The notes under the pieces were generated by a model, which made no database searches, was not told the origin of the DNA, and saw only the letters and a list, made by a program, of their open reading frames with translations. A stretch of 64,000 nt of DNA from AP-15 sp963787425 (lineage in GTDB: Bacteria; Pseudomonadota; Alphaproteobacteria; ATCC43930; CGMCC-115725). Both the position numbers and the translations under genes were made by a program. Positions 8,644-17,925 of this stretch are shown in pieces (position 1 is the first letter of the stretch; every line of letters begins with the position of its first letter). The stretch is taken from contig CAWBCV010000014.1 of assembly GCA_963787425.1 (NCBI GenBank), forward strand, positions 194,756 to 258,755, given 5' to 3'.

Positions 8644-9387
8644 ATGACCTGGTCCACTGCGGCGCCTGCTATAACCGCCGCGTTTTTGGCCTCTCTCGTG
8701 GAAGTCGTCGAGGCCTTCACGATCGTGCTCGCCGTTGCCACCTTGCGCGGCTGGCGCCCGGCGGCGCTCGGCACAATCGCCGGCCTCGCCGTGCTGGCCG
8801 GGATCGTCCTGCTGCTGGGGCCGCTTCTCGACCGCATCCCGATCACCTCGCTGCAGCTGGCAATCGGGATCCTGCTTCTGCTCTTCGGCATGGGCTGGCT
8901 GAGGAAGGCCTCGTTGCGGGCGGCCGGTATCATCCCGTTGCATGATGAAGACGTGATCTTCGCGACCGAGACCGCTGCGCTCAGCGACGAAGCGCGTCGG
9001 CGGCAACAAAGCCTCGGCTGGGCCGCCGGCATAACCGCGCTCAAGGCGGTGCTGCTCGAAGGTATTGAAGTCGTCTTCATCGTGATCGCGGTAGGAACCG
9101 GGCGCGGGCTGATGGTGCCCGCCAGCCTCGGGGCGCTCGCCGCCTGTGTCCTGGTTCTCTCGATAGGCGCCGTCGTTCATCGGCCGCTGTCACGCGTTCC
9201 GGAGAATCTTCTCAAGTTCGGAGTTGGCGTTATGTTGTCTTCTTTCGGCGTGTTCTGGACCGGAGAGGGGCTCGGCATCGCGTGGCCCGGGCAGGATTTG
9301 GCGCTTCTCTTGTTCGCCGCCCTATTCCTCGGCGCGGGTCTGATCGGCTCGGTCTTCGCCCGCAGGCTCAGCGTGGAGTTTGCGTGA
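8644..9387 (+). CDS. Multi-pass membrane protein, COG4280-like
   Basis: A 247-residue integral membrane protein with about six to seven hydrophobic segments. It has an internal twofold similarity: LVEVVEAFTIVLAV near residue 20 and LLEGIEVVFIVIAV near residue 140, each an acidic motif inside a membrane helix. This resembles the paired REGLE motifs of FTR1-type iron permeases and the paired acidic motifs of GDT1-like cation exporters. I infer cation or oxyanion transport, not a proven substrate. GGAGGG precedes the start. Its stop overlaps the next small gene (TGATG) and it follows the ChrB-N gene by 14 bp. Confidence 0.75.
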   Translation: MTWSTAAPAITAAFLASLVEVVEAFTIVLAVATLRGWRPAALGTIAGLAVLAGIVLLLGPLLDRIPITSLQLAIGILLLLFGMGWLRKASLRAAGIIPLHDEDVIFATETAALSDEARRRQQSLGWAAGITALKAVLLEGIEVVFIVIAVGTGRGLMVPASLGALAACVLVLSIGAVVHRPLSRVPENLLKFGVGVMLSSFGVFWTGEGLGIAWPGQDLALLLFAALFLGAGLIGSVFARRLSVEFA

Positions 9388-9602
9388 TGACGATGCTCAA
9401 AGAACTCGCCGCCGAATTGATCGGAATGTTTTTCGCCGAAAAGCGATTGACGCTCGCGGTTCTCGCGCTTGTCGCAGTCACCGGTTTGCTGGCCGATTTT
9501 GCGGGTCTCGATCGCCTCGTCGGCGGCGCCATCCTGCTTTTCGGGTCTCTGGGCCTTCTCGTCGTGAGCATCTGCCACGCTGCCAGGCCGCGCACCTCCT
9601 AA
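9387..9602 (+). CDS. Small two-helix membrane protein
   Basis: A 71-residue protein whose ATG at 9387 shares a base with the upstream stop (TGATG), so translation is coupled. It has an N-terminal amphipathic helix (LKELAAELIGMFFAEKR) and two hydrophobic segments (TLAVLALVAVTGLLADFAG and GAILLFGSLGLLVVSICHA). No family was recognised. Its position suggests an accessory subunit of the preceding membrane protein. The next gene, an RND adaptor, starts 12 bp downstream, so the transcript may extend into the efflux genes. Confidence 0.7.
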   Translation: MTMLKELAAELIGMFFAEKRLTLAVLALVAVTGLLADFAGLDRLVGGAILLFGSLGLLVVSICHAARPRTS

Positions 9603-9614
9603 TCGGAGGCTCCC

Positions 9615-10853
9615 ATGACAGTCTCACCGGTCATAAACCAAAAATCCGCCGTCAAACATCGGCGTTGGCCTCCACTGCTCATTGGCCTAGTGATGATCGC
9701 GGTCGTTGCGGCGGGTTACCTAGGCTGGCAGCATTTCACGCAAAAGCCTAGCACCGCGCCCGAGCCCCCCGCGCCGGTTCCGGTCATCGCTACTGCGGTC
9801 AAGCAGCAAAATTTCCCGATCGTGCTGACCGGGATTGGCAATGTTGCGGCGCTGAACTCGGCGACGGTGCGAAGCTTGGTCACCGAGCAGATCGTCAGCA
9901 TCGACTTCAAGGACGGCCAGTTTGTCAAAAAGGGCGAACTCCTGGCCCAACTCGACCCGAGCACCTATCAGGCGCAGCTGGACCAGGCGGAAGCCAATCT
10001 CGCCCGCGACGAGGCCCATCTCGAAAATGGGCGGATCAACCTCGGCCGGTATATCCCACTGCAAAAGCAAGGGTTTGCGCCTGCGCAACAGGTCGCCACG
10101 CAGCAAGCGAAAATAGCTCAAGAACAGGCCGTTATCAAAGCCGATCAGGCGGCGGTCGAATACGCTAAGACTGAGCTGAGCTATACGAAACTGGCGGCGC
10201 CGTTCGACGGGGTCACCGGAATTCGTCTGCTCGATGTCGGCAACATCATTCACTCGAGCACGACACGGGGGTCCCCGACCGAGCCAAATGCTTTGGTGGT
10301 CATCAACCAGGTGCAGCCGATCAGCGTGATGTTCACATTGGCCGCGACCGAGATCCCGGCGGTGCAAGAGGCACTCGCAAAGGGTCCCGTGAAGGCGATC
10401 GCATTGAGCGCGGACGGTAAAACCGAGCTCGATACCGGCACGCTCGCCGCGATCGACAACCAAGCGAATACCACCTCCGGGACGATAACCCTCAAGACGA
10501 TCTTCCCTAATCCCGATCGCAAGCTGTGGCCCGGCATGTTCGTCAATGTCCGGGTCGTCACGCAAGTGCAGGATAATGGTCTGACGGTCCCGCTCGATGC
10601 CATCCAGCAGGGGCCGCAAGGGCAGTATGTTTTCGTTGTCGGCGCTGATCACAAAGCTGCGATGCAGCCGGTCTCGGTGCGCGAGACGCTCAACGGCGAG
10701 GCGCTGATCGACAAAGGCTTGAGCGCCGGGGAGACCGTTGTCGTGCGCGGCCAATACCGGTTGATGCCGGGTACCGTCGTGTCGCTCGCCAATCCGAACG
10801 ACCCGGCTGCGGTGCCGAACCCCACGCCGGCAAGCGCGGGCCTCTTGCCATGA
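9615..10853 (+). CDS. RND efflux periplasmic adaptor subunit (MdtA/MexA type)
   Basis: A 412-residue HlyD-family adaptor that links an inner-membrane RND pump to an outer-membrane channel. There is one N-terminal membrane anchor (about residues 18-40), then the split lipoyl-like domain (IVSIDFKDGQFVKKGELLAQ and the matching half YTKLAAPFDGVTGIRLLDVG) around an alpha-hairpin of about residues 100-170. The beta-barrel and membrane-proximal domains follow (ALSADGKTELDTGTL, VPLDAIQQGPQGQYVFVV). It is followed after a 134-bp palindrome-bearing gap by its cognate RND permease. Confidence 0.93.
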   Translation: MTVSPVINQKSAVKHRRWPPLLIGLVMIAVVAAGYLGWQHFTQKPSTAPEPPAPVPVIATAVKQQNFPIVLTGIGNVAALNSATVRSLVTEQIVSIDFKDGQFVKKGELLAQLDPSTYQAQLDQAEANLARDEAHLENGRINLGRYIPLQKQGFAPAQQVATQQAKIAQEQAVIKADQAAVEYAKTELSYTKLAAPFDGVTGIRLLDVGNIIHSSTTRGSPTEPNALVVINQVQPISVMFTLAATEIPAVQEALAKGPVKAIALSADGKTELDTGTLAAIDNQANTTSGTITLKTIFPNPDRKLWPGMFVNVRVVTQVQDNGLTVPLDAIQQGPQGQYVFVVGADHKAAMQPVSVRETLNGEALIDKGLSAGETVVVRGQYRLMPGTVVSLANPNDPAAVPNPTPASAGLLP

Positions 10854-10870
10854 ACATCGAGAAGATCGTA

Positions 10871-10964
10871 ATGGCCGGACTTGATCCGGCCATCCGGGAC
10901 GTTGCTATCGCCTACACCGAGCCCAAAGAGGTAGTGGATCATCGGGTCAAGCCCGGTGATGACG
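10871..10964. repeat. Two inverted palindromic repeat units between RND genes
   Basis: ATGGCCGGA-N5-TCCGGCCAT occupies about 10871-10893, and a second unit in the opposite sense (ATCATCGGG-tcaa-CCCGGTGAT, about 10939-10964) follows. Both carry the CGGGCTTGACCCG-like core seen as a dispersed intergenic element in alphaproteobacteria; another copy lies inside the second RND gene near 29200. In an operon such pairs usually stabilise mRNA or attenuate downstream expression. Confidence 0.7.
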
Positions 10965-10987
10965 ATCGAGAATAGCGGATTAGGTAC

Positions 10988-13900
10988 ATGAACATCTCGG
11001 CGACATTCATCCGCAAGCCGATCGCCACGTCGCTGCTGATGGCGGCGATCCTGCTGCTCGGCTTGATCAGCTACGAGCTGTTGCCGGTGGCGGCCTTGCC
11101 GAATATCGACACGCCGACGGTCCTGGTCACCGCGCAATTTCCAGGCGCCGATGCGCAGACGGTTGCGGGTACCGTCACGACGCCGCTCGAACGGCAATTC
11201 GGCCAGATCCCCGGCCTCACGCAAATGACTTCGAGCAGCGGCAATGAAAGTTCCGAGATTACATTGCAATTCGATCGCAGCATCCCTGTCGATACGGCGG
11301 CGCAGGCCGTGCAGGCGGCGATTAATGCGGCGGCTGGCTTCCTGCCGCCGATGCCAAGCCCGCCGATTTATCGGCTGACCAATCCGGCGGATACCCCGGT
11401 GCTGATGCTGGCGCTGACTTCGGAGACGTTGCCGCTCACTACGGTCAGCGATTACGCCAACAGCATCCTGGCGCAGAAGATTTCGCAAATGCCGGGTGTT
11501 GGCCTCGTCAGCATCGGCGGCGAGCAGAACCCAGCGATCCGAGTGCAGGTCAACCCGGCGCAGCTGGCCGCGGCTGGCCTCGACCTCGAAGCGGTGCGAA
11601 CGGCGCTGGCCACGGCCACGGTCGATCAGCCGAAAGGCACATTGTACGGTGCCAATCAGGCCTTTGCGCTGCAGACCAACGATCAGTTGCTTACGGCCGA
11701 GGGCTTCAACAACTATATCCTCGCCAACCGCAGCGGTACCTTCGCCACGACGGCGCAGGGATCCAACGACATGCTCACCAGCTCGACCACCGTCAACCCC
11801 AACCCCGGTGTCGTCGGCGTGAGCGGCCCGGTACGCGTGCGCGATGTCGGCCGCGCCATCATCGGGCCGCAAGATGTGAACCTGGCGGGCTGGATGAACA
11901 CCGAGCCGGCCATCATCATAGCGGTCCAGCGTCAGTCGGGGGCCAATGTCATCGCCACCGTCGATGCAATCAAAAAGGCGCTGCCGCAGCTCGAAGCCTC
12001 ACTGCCGCCATCGCTCAAGATCCACATCGTGTCGGACCGCACGCAGACGATCCGGGCCAGCGTCGCCGACGTCCAACACACACTGCTATTGACGATAGGG
12101 CTGGTCGTCGGGGTCATTCTCCTCTTCCTGCGCAAGTTTTGGGGGACGGTGATCCCGGCGGTATCGGTGCCGATGTCGTTGATCGGCACCTTCACGGTCA
12201 TGTATGTGCTCGGCTACAGCCTCGACAATCTGTCGCTGATGGCGCTGACGATCGCGGTTGGCTTTGTCGTCGACGACGCGATCGTCATGATCGAGAACAT
12301 CGTGCGGCACATCGAGGAGGGGAAGACCCCGATGGAGGCCGCTCTGCAAGGAGCGGGCGAGATCGGTTTTACGATAATGTCCATTTCGATCTCGCTGATC
12401 GCGGTGTTCATACCGTTGTTTCTGATGAGCGGCATTGTCGGCCTGTTGTTCCGTGAGTTCGCCGTCACCGTCGCGGCGGCGATCCTCGTCTCCGTCATTG
12501 TCTCGCTGACATTGACCCCAATGATGTGCGCCCGCCTCTTGACGGCGGAGGGCGACACGCGACCGGGCCTTGTTTCGCGCGCGCTCGAGCGCTTTTTTGA
12601 TTGGCTGGCCGCCGTTTACGATCGTGGGCTGGTGGTTGCCCTGCGCCATCGTTTTATTACGTTGCTCGTGATGATCTCAACCGTCGCTTTGACCGGCGTG
12701 CTGTTCGTCGAGATCCCCAAGAGCTTTTTCCCGCAGGAAGACACCGGCCTGATTCAGGGCATCGCCGAGGGCGCGGAAAACATCTCGCCGCAGGCGATGC
12801 AAGACCGCATGCGGGCGGTTCTGGCGGTAGTAATGAAGGACCCCGCGGTCACCGCGGCCAATGCCTATATCGGACCCGGCGGGCCGACCGTGACCGAGAA
12901 TGACGGGCGTGTGTTCATCACGCTGAAGCCGCTCAGCCAGAGGGTCGGCGTTGACCAGGTGATCGCGCGCTTGAACAAGGCGCTGCAGCCGGTCTGGGGC
13001 ATCACGTTGTACATGCAGGCCGCGCAAGACATTACGATTGGCGCGCGGGTTTCCAAGACCCAGTACCAATACACCCTCGTCGATGTCGACATCGACGAGC
13101 TCGACCACTGGGCGCCGATCCTCTTCAACAAGCTTAAAACGTTGCCGCAGCTGACCGACGTCGCAAGCGACCAGCAGAGCAGCGGCCGGGTCCTGAAAGC
13201 CCAAATCGACCGCCAGCTCGCCCAGCAGCTGGGCATCAACCCTTCGGTGGTTGATTCGATCCTCTATGATGCGTTCGGCCAGCGGGTCGCCGCGCGCATC
13301 TATACGAGGCTCAACCAGTATTTCGTGATCCTCGAAGTCGAGCCCGATTTCCAGCTCGGGCCCAACGCGCTGAGCCGCATTTACGCGACATCGTCCAGCG
13401 GTAAAGAAGTGCCGCTCAGCGAGTTCGCCAAGATCACCTCGACTGTGGCGCCGATTGCGGTCAACCACCAGGGTCAATTCCCGTCGGTAACGCTGAGCTT
13501 CAACCTTCCTCCGAATGTCTCTATCGGCGCGTCGGTAACGGCGATCCAGCAGGCCACAAAAGAGCTGAACCTGCCGCCTTCGATTGCGACGAGTTTCCAG
13601 GGCAGCGCGCAAGCGTTTCAGAATTCGCTCAGCAGCACGCCGATCCTGATCCTGGCGGCATTGATCGCGGTCTACATCATCCTCGGCATGCTGTACGAGA
13701 GCACGATCCACCCGATCACAATCATCTCGACCTTGCCCTCGGCCGGGCTCGGGGCGTTGCTGACCCTGATGCTGTTCGGCATGCCGCTCGACGTCATCGG
13801 CATCATCGGGATCATCCTTTTGATCGGCATCGTCAAGAAGAACGGCATCATGCTGGTCGACTTTGCGCTGGTCGGCCAGCGCGAGCGTGGGCTCGGCACC

Positions 13901-14182
13901 GAGGAGGCAATCCACGAGGCGTGCCGCCTGCGCTTTCGCCCGATTCTGATGACGACGATGTGCGCCTTGCTTGGCGGTGTCCCGTTGATGCTCGGCACCG
14001 GCATCGGCTCGGAAATTCGCCAGCCGCTCGGCTATGCGATCGTCGGCGGCCTTCTGGTGTCGCAGGTCCTGACTTTGTTCACGACGCCGGTCGTCTACAT
14101 CTACATGGACCGTCTCGGCAACTGGCTGGGGCGCCGCCGCCATCAGCCCACCGGAGCGGAAGCGGCAACCGCCCCGCGATAA
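10988..14182 (+). CDS. RND multidrug efflux permease (MdtB/MdtC-like)
   Basis: A 1064-residue proton-driven pump of the hydrophobe/amphiphile efflux group, normal length. It shows the N-terminal first helix (FIRKPIATSLLMAAILLLGL), two large periplasmic loops, and the proton-relay aspartates VVDDAIVMIENI near residue 427 in TM4. The twofold repeat is visible (LIAVYIILGMLYES near 905). MdtB/C/MuxB-like wording in the first loop (LPNIDTPTVLVTAQFPGA) fits this subgroup, which often works as heteromers; here only one permease is present. No outer-membrane factor gene follows, so a remote TolC-type channel must be used. Confidence 0.94.
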   Translation: MNISATFIRKPIATSLLMAAILLLGLISYELLPVAALPNIDTPTVLVTAQFPGADAQTVAGTVTTPLERQFGQIPGLTQMTSSSGNESSEITLQFDRSIPVDTAAQAVQAAINAAAGFLPPMPSPPIYRLTNPADTPVLMLALTSETLPLTTVSDYANSILAQKISQMPGVGLVSIGGEQNPAIRVQVNPAQLAAAGLDLEAVRTALATATVDQPKGTLYGANQAFALQTNDQLLTAEGFNNYILANRSGTFATTAQGSNDMLTSSTTVNPNPGVVGVSGPVRVRDVGRAIIGPQDVNLAGWMNTEPAIIIAVQRQSGANVIATVDAIKKALPQLEASLPPSLKIHIVSDRTQTIRASVADVQHTLLLTIGLVVGVILLFLRKFWGTVIPAVSVPMSLIGTFTVMYVLGYSLDNLSLMALTIAVGFVVDDAIVMIENIVRHIEEGKTPMEAALQGAGEIGFTIMSISISLIAVFIPLFLMSGIVGLLFREFAVTVAAAILVSVIVSLTLTPMMCARLLTAEGDTRPGLVSRALERFFDWLAAVYDRGLVVALRHRFITLLVMISTVALTGVLFVEIPKSFFPQEDTGLIQGIAEGAENISPQAMQDRMRAVLAVVMKDPAVTAANAYIGPGGPTVTENDGRVFITLKPLSQRVGVDQVIARLNKALQPVWGITLYMQAAQDITIGARVSKTQYQYTLVDVDIDELDHWAPILFNKLKTLPQLTDVASDQQSSGRVLKAQIDRQLAQQLGINPSVVDSILYDAFGQRVAARIYTRLNQYFVILEVEPDFQLGPNALSRIYATSSSGKEVPLSEFAKITSTVAPIAVNHQGQFPSVTLSFNLPPNVSIGASVTAIQQATKELNLPPSIATSFQGSAQAFQNSLSSTPILILAALIAVYIILGMLYESTIHPITIISTLPSAGLGALLTLMLFGMPLDVIGIIGIILLIGIVKKNGIMLVDFALVGQRERGLGTEEAIHEACRLRFRPILMTTMCALLGGVPLMLGTGIGSEIRQPLGYAIVGGLLVSQVLTLFTTPVVYIYMDRLGNWLGRRRHQPTGAEAATAPR

Positions 14183-14183
14183 C

Positions 14184-15029
14184 TCAGCTGAGCCGCTGGC
14201 CGGCGATCGTGATGCGGTGCAGGAGGCGGCGTTCGCCGTGATAATCGTTGACCGCAAAGTGCCAGGTCGAGCGGTTGTCCCAGAAGGCGAGGGACCCTTC
14301 CCGCCACTGGAAGCGGCAGGTGAATTCGGGCCGCACCGCGTGGCGGTAAAGATAATCGAGCAGCGGGCGCAACTCCTCCTCGGTCCAGCCGTCAAAGCGC
14401 ACGGTGAACCCCGGATTGACGTACAGGACCTCGCGGCCGCTGTCGGGGTGGCGGATGACGACCGGATGCACGGCGTCCTGGGTCGCGAGCTCGGCATTGC
14501 GAATGCGGCCCTCGAGATCGCCTCGCCTCGCCGCCGCTGCGGGGCCGAAGACGTGGCGGCTCGAATGCACTGCCCTTAGCCCTTCGAGGGTCGATTTCAG
14601 ACCGTCCGAGAGCGCGTCGTAGGCCGCGTACATGCTGGCAAACAGCGTGTCGCCGCCGGTCCTCGGCACCTCGCGCGCATAGAGCATCGAGCCCAAAGCC
14701 GGGGCCTCGTCATAAGAGTGGTCGGTATGCCAGCCATTACCGATATTGCGCTGCTGCTCCGGCTCCTTGCGCACCTCGGCGATCATCGGGTAGCCGGACA
14801 CAGTGGCAAAAAAGCGGTTCACGTCGATCGCGCCAAAAGAGCGCGCGAAGGCGATATGCTGCTCCGGGGTCAGCTGCTGGTCGCGAAAGAACACGACCCC
14901 GTATTCGCCCAAAGCCCGCCGGATCTCGGCCACCCCCGGCTCGCCGGGCGGTCCCGCGAGATCGATGCCAGAAATCTCAGCGCCGACAAAGGCCGCGAGC
15001 GGCGTCACCCGGATATGATTGTACGTCAT
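14184..15029 (-). CDS. TauD/TfdA family Fe(II)/2-oxoglutarate dioxygenase
   Basis: A 281-residue dioxygenase of the taurine/2,4-D dioxygenase family. The facial triad is visible: GWHTDHSY gives His and Asp, and WDNRSTWHFAVNDY gives the distal His, followed by the 2-oxoglutarate-binding Arg in LLHRITIAG. GAEISGIDLA and VVFFRDQQLTPEQH near the N-terminus are family-typical. The start at 15029 is chosen because GGGAG lies six bases before it; an ATG at 15035 has no spacing. It ends two bases after the convergent RND gene. Just upstream begins the first decayed LLM oxidoreductase copy. Substrate unknown (sulfonates, aryloxyalkanoates or similar). Confidence 0.92.
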   Translation of the reverse strand: MTYNHIRVTPLAAFVGAEISGIDLAGPPGEPGVAEIRRALGEYGVVFFRDQQLTPEQHIAFARSFGAIDVNRFFATVSGYPMIAEVRKEPEQQRNIGNGWHTDHSYDEAPALGSMLYAREVPRTGGDTLFASMYAAYDALSDGLKSTLEGLRAVHSSRHVFGPAAAARRGDLEGRIRNAELATQDAVHPVVIRHPDSGREVLYVNPGFTVRFDGWTEEELRPLLDYLYRHAVRPEFTCRFQWREGSLAFWDNRSTWHFAVNDYHGERRLLHRITIAGQRLS

Positions 15030-15089
15030 GCTCATCTCCCAAGCCGCTGGCGGCTCAACCGCCATTCGTGGACGGGCCGCCCGCGCTTT

Positions 15090-15902
15090 ACTACTCTGCC
15101 GCGGCGGCGATCTTGACCGGGCGGAAGGCGGGCATGACCTCCTTTCGCGAACCGGTCCAGGTCTTCGAACTGAACCTCGAGCGGGGGTGCCGAGCGGCGC
15201 CGCGCAGATGACCCGGTCGAGGCCGGGATAGCGATTTTCGACCGCCTTCAGCGCCCCGATGATATCCTTCGGCGTGCCGGCGAGGAAGCCGCCGGCGTTC
15301 ACCGCATCCTCGATCGTCGCCGGTTTGAGGAGCGCCCGCACGCCGGTCTCGCGCTGGCCTGTTCTCCCTGTTTTATCTGGTCGAGATCAGGCATCAGCAA
15401 CTCCTTTGATCGCAAACGCGCACCCGGTGACAGGCATCGATGCGCGTGAGATTACACCGCGATTATGGCAATGGCGTGTTGTCGATGCCGCGAGTCGGAG
15501 CGACGGCGCCGCCTTCGGCCGAGCCGCTTGGATCGGCTGCCAGCATTCGACCGGCAACCGCTCCGGCGCCGGCGCCGTCGTGATCTCCTTCAGCGTATAG
15601 CCGCGGTACGGCACTTCCGGCGGGATCGTGTAGTACTTGCCCTTGTGCGAGAACGGCTTGCCCGCAAATGCTTTGAACAGGATCTCGACACCCGCCTCGA
15701 ACATCTCGCGGTTGGCATTCTGGTCATCAGCGGCGGCGAAGGTCTCGACTTCACGGGTGTGGTAGCGGCGCCCGACGCCGAAAATCACCCAACCGCCGGT
15801 CAGGATGTCGGCCATCGCGTAATCCTCGGCGAGGCCAGCGGATGCCGCATCGGCACGATGTTGAAGTCGCAGCCGATCTTGATGTTCCTAGTGACACCGC
15901 AC
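15090..15902 (-). pseudogene. LLM flavin-dependent oxidoreductase, decayed copy 1
   Basis: Remnant of the intact gene at 21765-22949. About 15525-15902 matches residues ~83-207 (CGVTRNIKIGCDF, MADILTGGWVIFGVGRRYHT, EVPYRGYTLKEI, LPVECWQPIQ), and about 15090-15345 matches the last ~85 residues (TIEDAVNAGGFLAG, VENRYPGLDRVICA). The middle is deleted and scrambled, and the C-terminal part shifts frame after GTPARG. Sequence divergence is higher than in copies 2 and 3, so this is probably the oldest copy. Homology stops abruptly at about 15902, 37 bp before the colicin-E5-like gene. Confidence 0.85.
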
Positions 15903-15938
15903 AGAAAAGCCGCCTGAGAAAACTAAATCGGTGTAACG

Positions 15939-16187
15939 TTGCCGACCTGCAAACTCGGTTCACACAAATCGCCGCAACAGTGGCAAAATCAGCTTGCGCA
16001 GCGAGGCTGGACGTTGGAATTGATCGATGAAGCGATCGCCAGCGGGCGGCGCTATCCAGCGCACAATTACGTTAATCGGGGAAACACCGCTACACGGTAT
16101 ATTAGCCCGCGGACCGGCCAGTCGGTAGTTGTCGACGACCAAACTGGAGAAGTCTTGCATGTCGGTGCACCAGGATACCGATACTGA
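15939..16187 (+). CDS. Colicin-E5-like RNase domain, stand-alone
   Basis: An 82-residue protein that consists of little more than a colicin-E5-type ribonuclease domain. Matching features: QLAQRGWTLELIDEAI (colicin E5 has RGWT followed by an I-x-x-A-I helix), NTATRYISP and SVVVDDQTGEVLHVG (E5 has VVVND-TGEV). E5 cleaves anticodon loops of tRNAs with queuine. The only in-frame start is TTG at 15939, with stops just upstream and no clear ribosome site, so it may be the C-terminal toxin tip of a larger polymorphic toxin whose N-terminal part was lost. It overlaps the next gene by 29 bases, the usual arrangement of toxin and immunity genes. Confidence 0.72.
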   Translation: MPTCKLGSHKSPQQWQNQLAQRGWTLELIDEAIASGRRYPAHNYVNRGNTATRYISPRTGQSVVVDDQTGEVLHVGAPGYRY

Positions 16188-16404
16188 GGTGGTGGTTTAC
16201 GTTCGACTGCTGGACGAAGGCACCGATGTCTGGCGGCCAGTCCGTGCGACGGCCTTGCCCGACGGAACCTTCCGGCTGCTGGAGTCTAACGGTTACGATC
16301 CCAACGCCGAAAGGTGGGAATTCCCCCCGCTGACCAAGGTGCGTTGCGTTACGACAAAGTTCACGGACGGTGACGAAGGCCTCGTCGCGGTCGCACGCGG
16401 CTGA
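16159..16404 (+). CDS. Probable antitoxin/immunity protein of the E5-like RNase
   Basis: An 81-residue acidic protein (VVVYVRLLDEGTDVWRPV, then ERWEFPPLTKVRCV and GLVAVARG). The start at 16159 is preceded by GGAGAAG at suitable spacing and lies inside the toxin gene. I do not recognise a named family, but small acidic proteins with this V-x-LLDEGT-V-RPV opening are often seen beside toxin genes. Neutralising the E5-like RNase is inferred from overlap, size and charge. It ends 10 bp before the convergent stop of LLM copy 2. Confidence 0.65.
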   Translation: MSVHQDTDTEVVVYVRLLDEGTDVWRPVRATALPDGTFRLLESNGYDPNAERWEFPPLTKVRCVTTKFTDGDEGLVAVARG

Positions 16405-16413
16405 TCCTCGGAT

Positions 16414-17458
16414 CTACTGCGCCGCGGCGGCGGTCCGGGTGTCGCGGAAGGCGGGGATCACCTCCTTTGCGAAGCGGTCGAGGTCTTCGAGCTGCACGTC
16501 GAGCGGGGTGCCGAGCGGCGTCGCGCAAATGACGCGATCGAGGCCGGGGCAGTGCTTCTCGACCGCTTTCAATTGCGCGATGATGTCCTCCGGCCGGCCG
16601 GCGAGGGAGCCGCCGGCCTTCACCGCGTCCTCGATCGTCGGTAATTTGACTGTGCCGGCGAGCCGCGGGTCGCGCATCGCGGCGATCTGCTCGTCGGTCA
16701 ATGCCCGCACGAGGCGCAATTCGCCGAACATTTTCATGTTCTCTTCGTAATGCGGCGCGGCCTCGCGGATCGCCTGCTCGCGGGAGGGCGCGATGTGGAA
16801 CTGGTAGCCGAGCGCCAGCCGCTCGCCGAGTTCGAGCCTAATGCCGCGCCGGGCGTAGGCCGCCTGGAAACCGAGCATGTGCCGCTCGACCGCGCCGCCC
16901 TCGGCCGACCCGCCGCCGATCACCCCGCTGACGCCGTATTTCGCCATGAAGTCGAAGGCGCGGTCGGAGCCGCTCTGGATCGGCTGCCAACATTCGACCG
17001 GCAGCCGCTCCGGCGCCGGCACCAGTGTGATTTCCTTCAGCGTATAGCCGCGATACGGCACCTCCGGCGGGATCGTATAGTACTTGCCCTGGTGTGAAAA
17101 CGGCTTGCCCTCGAACGCCTTGAACAGGACCTCGACCCCTTCCTCGAACATCTCGCGGTTGGCATTCTGGTCGATCAGCGGCGAACCGAAGGTTTCGACC
17201 TCGCGAGTGTGATAGCCGCGCCCGACGCCGAAGATGACCCGCCCGCCGGTCAGGATGTCGGCCATCGCGTAATCCTCGGCGAGGCGCAGCGGGTGCCACA
17301 TCGGCACGATGTTGAAGCCGCAGCCGATGTTGATGTTGATGTTGATGTTCTTGGTGACGCCGCACAGGTGCATCGCCATCATCAAGAGGTTCGGGATCAA
17401 TTTCGTGCCTTCAGGCTGGAAATGATGCTCGGCCATCCAGAAGGTGTCGTAGCCGCTC
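16414..17458 (-). pseudogene. LLM flavin-dependent oxidoreductase, 5'-truncated copy 2
   Basis: Nearly identical to the intact gene at 21765-22949 from residue ~53 to the C-terminal TRTAAAAQ, with an open frame but no N-terminus: homology stops at about 17458, so the first ~52 residues and the promoter are gone. It carries two extra copies of a 6-bp unit (ATCAAC on the coding strand), giving NINININIG where the intact copy has NINIG, a slippage product. An internal ATG at 17436 could start a shortened protein but it would lack the first beta strand of the barrel, so I treat it as non-functional. Confidence 0.88.
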
Positions 17459-17925
17459 TACGCGCGGGTGCGCGCGAGGCGAAAAGAGATCAGGTGCAAC
17501 CGATTGGGATTCCTCGACCAGGTCGGCAAAACAGGAGCCAGCAGGACGCGGCAAGGGAATAGCAGCCAGTGGCACGGGCATGCCTCCGAAGGCCGTGGCT
17601 CTGGCAAAGGTGCCTCATTGTATGTTCCCCATACGTTCCAGTCAAAGGGCTGCCGTGCCGATTGCGGAAACAAGTGACCGGTGATCCCGCCTTCCCGCCA
17701 TCCTCGAACACCATCATCGGCTTCTCAGCGGGTCGGGAAAGCTTTATGTGCGGGGCCGAAGCGCCTCAGTCTGCTGACGTGGGGTCACGGAGCCGACGAG
17801 CACGACGAAGGGGTCGATGCGCTTATTTCTTGGCTTGTGGGCGACGGGGTTGAGGAGCAGAACATCCATATTTTTCAGGTTGGTGAGCCCGGCTTCGGTC
17901 GAACACGGAAGGGGGCACGTGGCTG
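17459..17925. other. Non-coding stretch between LLM copy 2 and the 2TM gene
   Basis: No convincing gene. A plus-strand open frame (GTG 17681 to TGA 17926) ends in a protein-like stretch (DEHDEGVDALISWLVGDGVE) and its stop overlaps the ATG of the next gene, so a short upstream peptide or the remnant of a lost gene is possible. The base composition is more balanced than in the flanking LLM copies. It must contain the promoter of the 2TM/cupin pair. Confidence 0.4.

Noticed and set aside
12677..14497. Long minus-strand open frame under the first RND permease
   Set aside because: Antisense to a permease with all expected motifs; its own sequence is low-complexity Arg/Asp-rich. Only its end coincides with the real dioxygenase gene.
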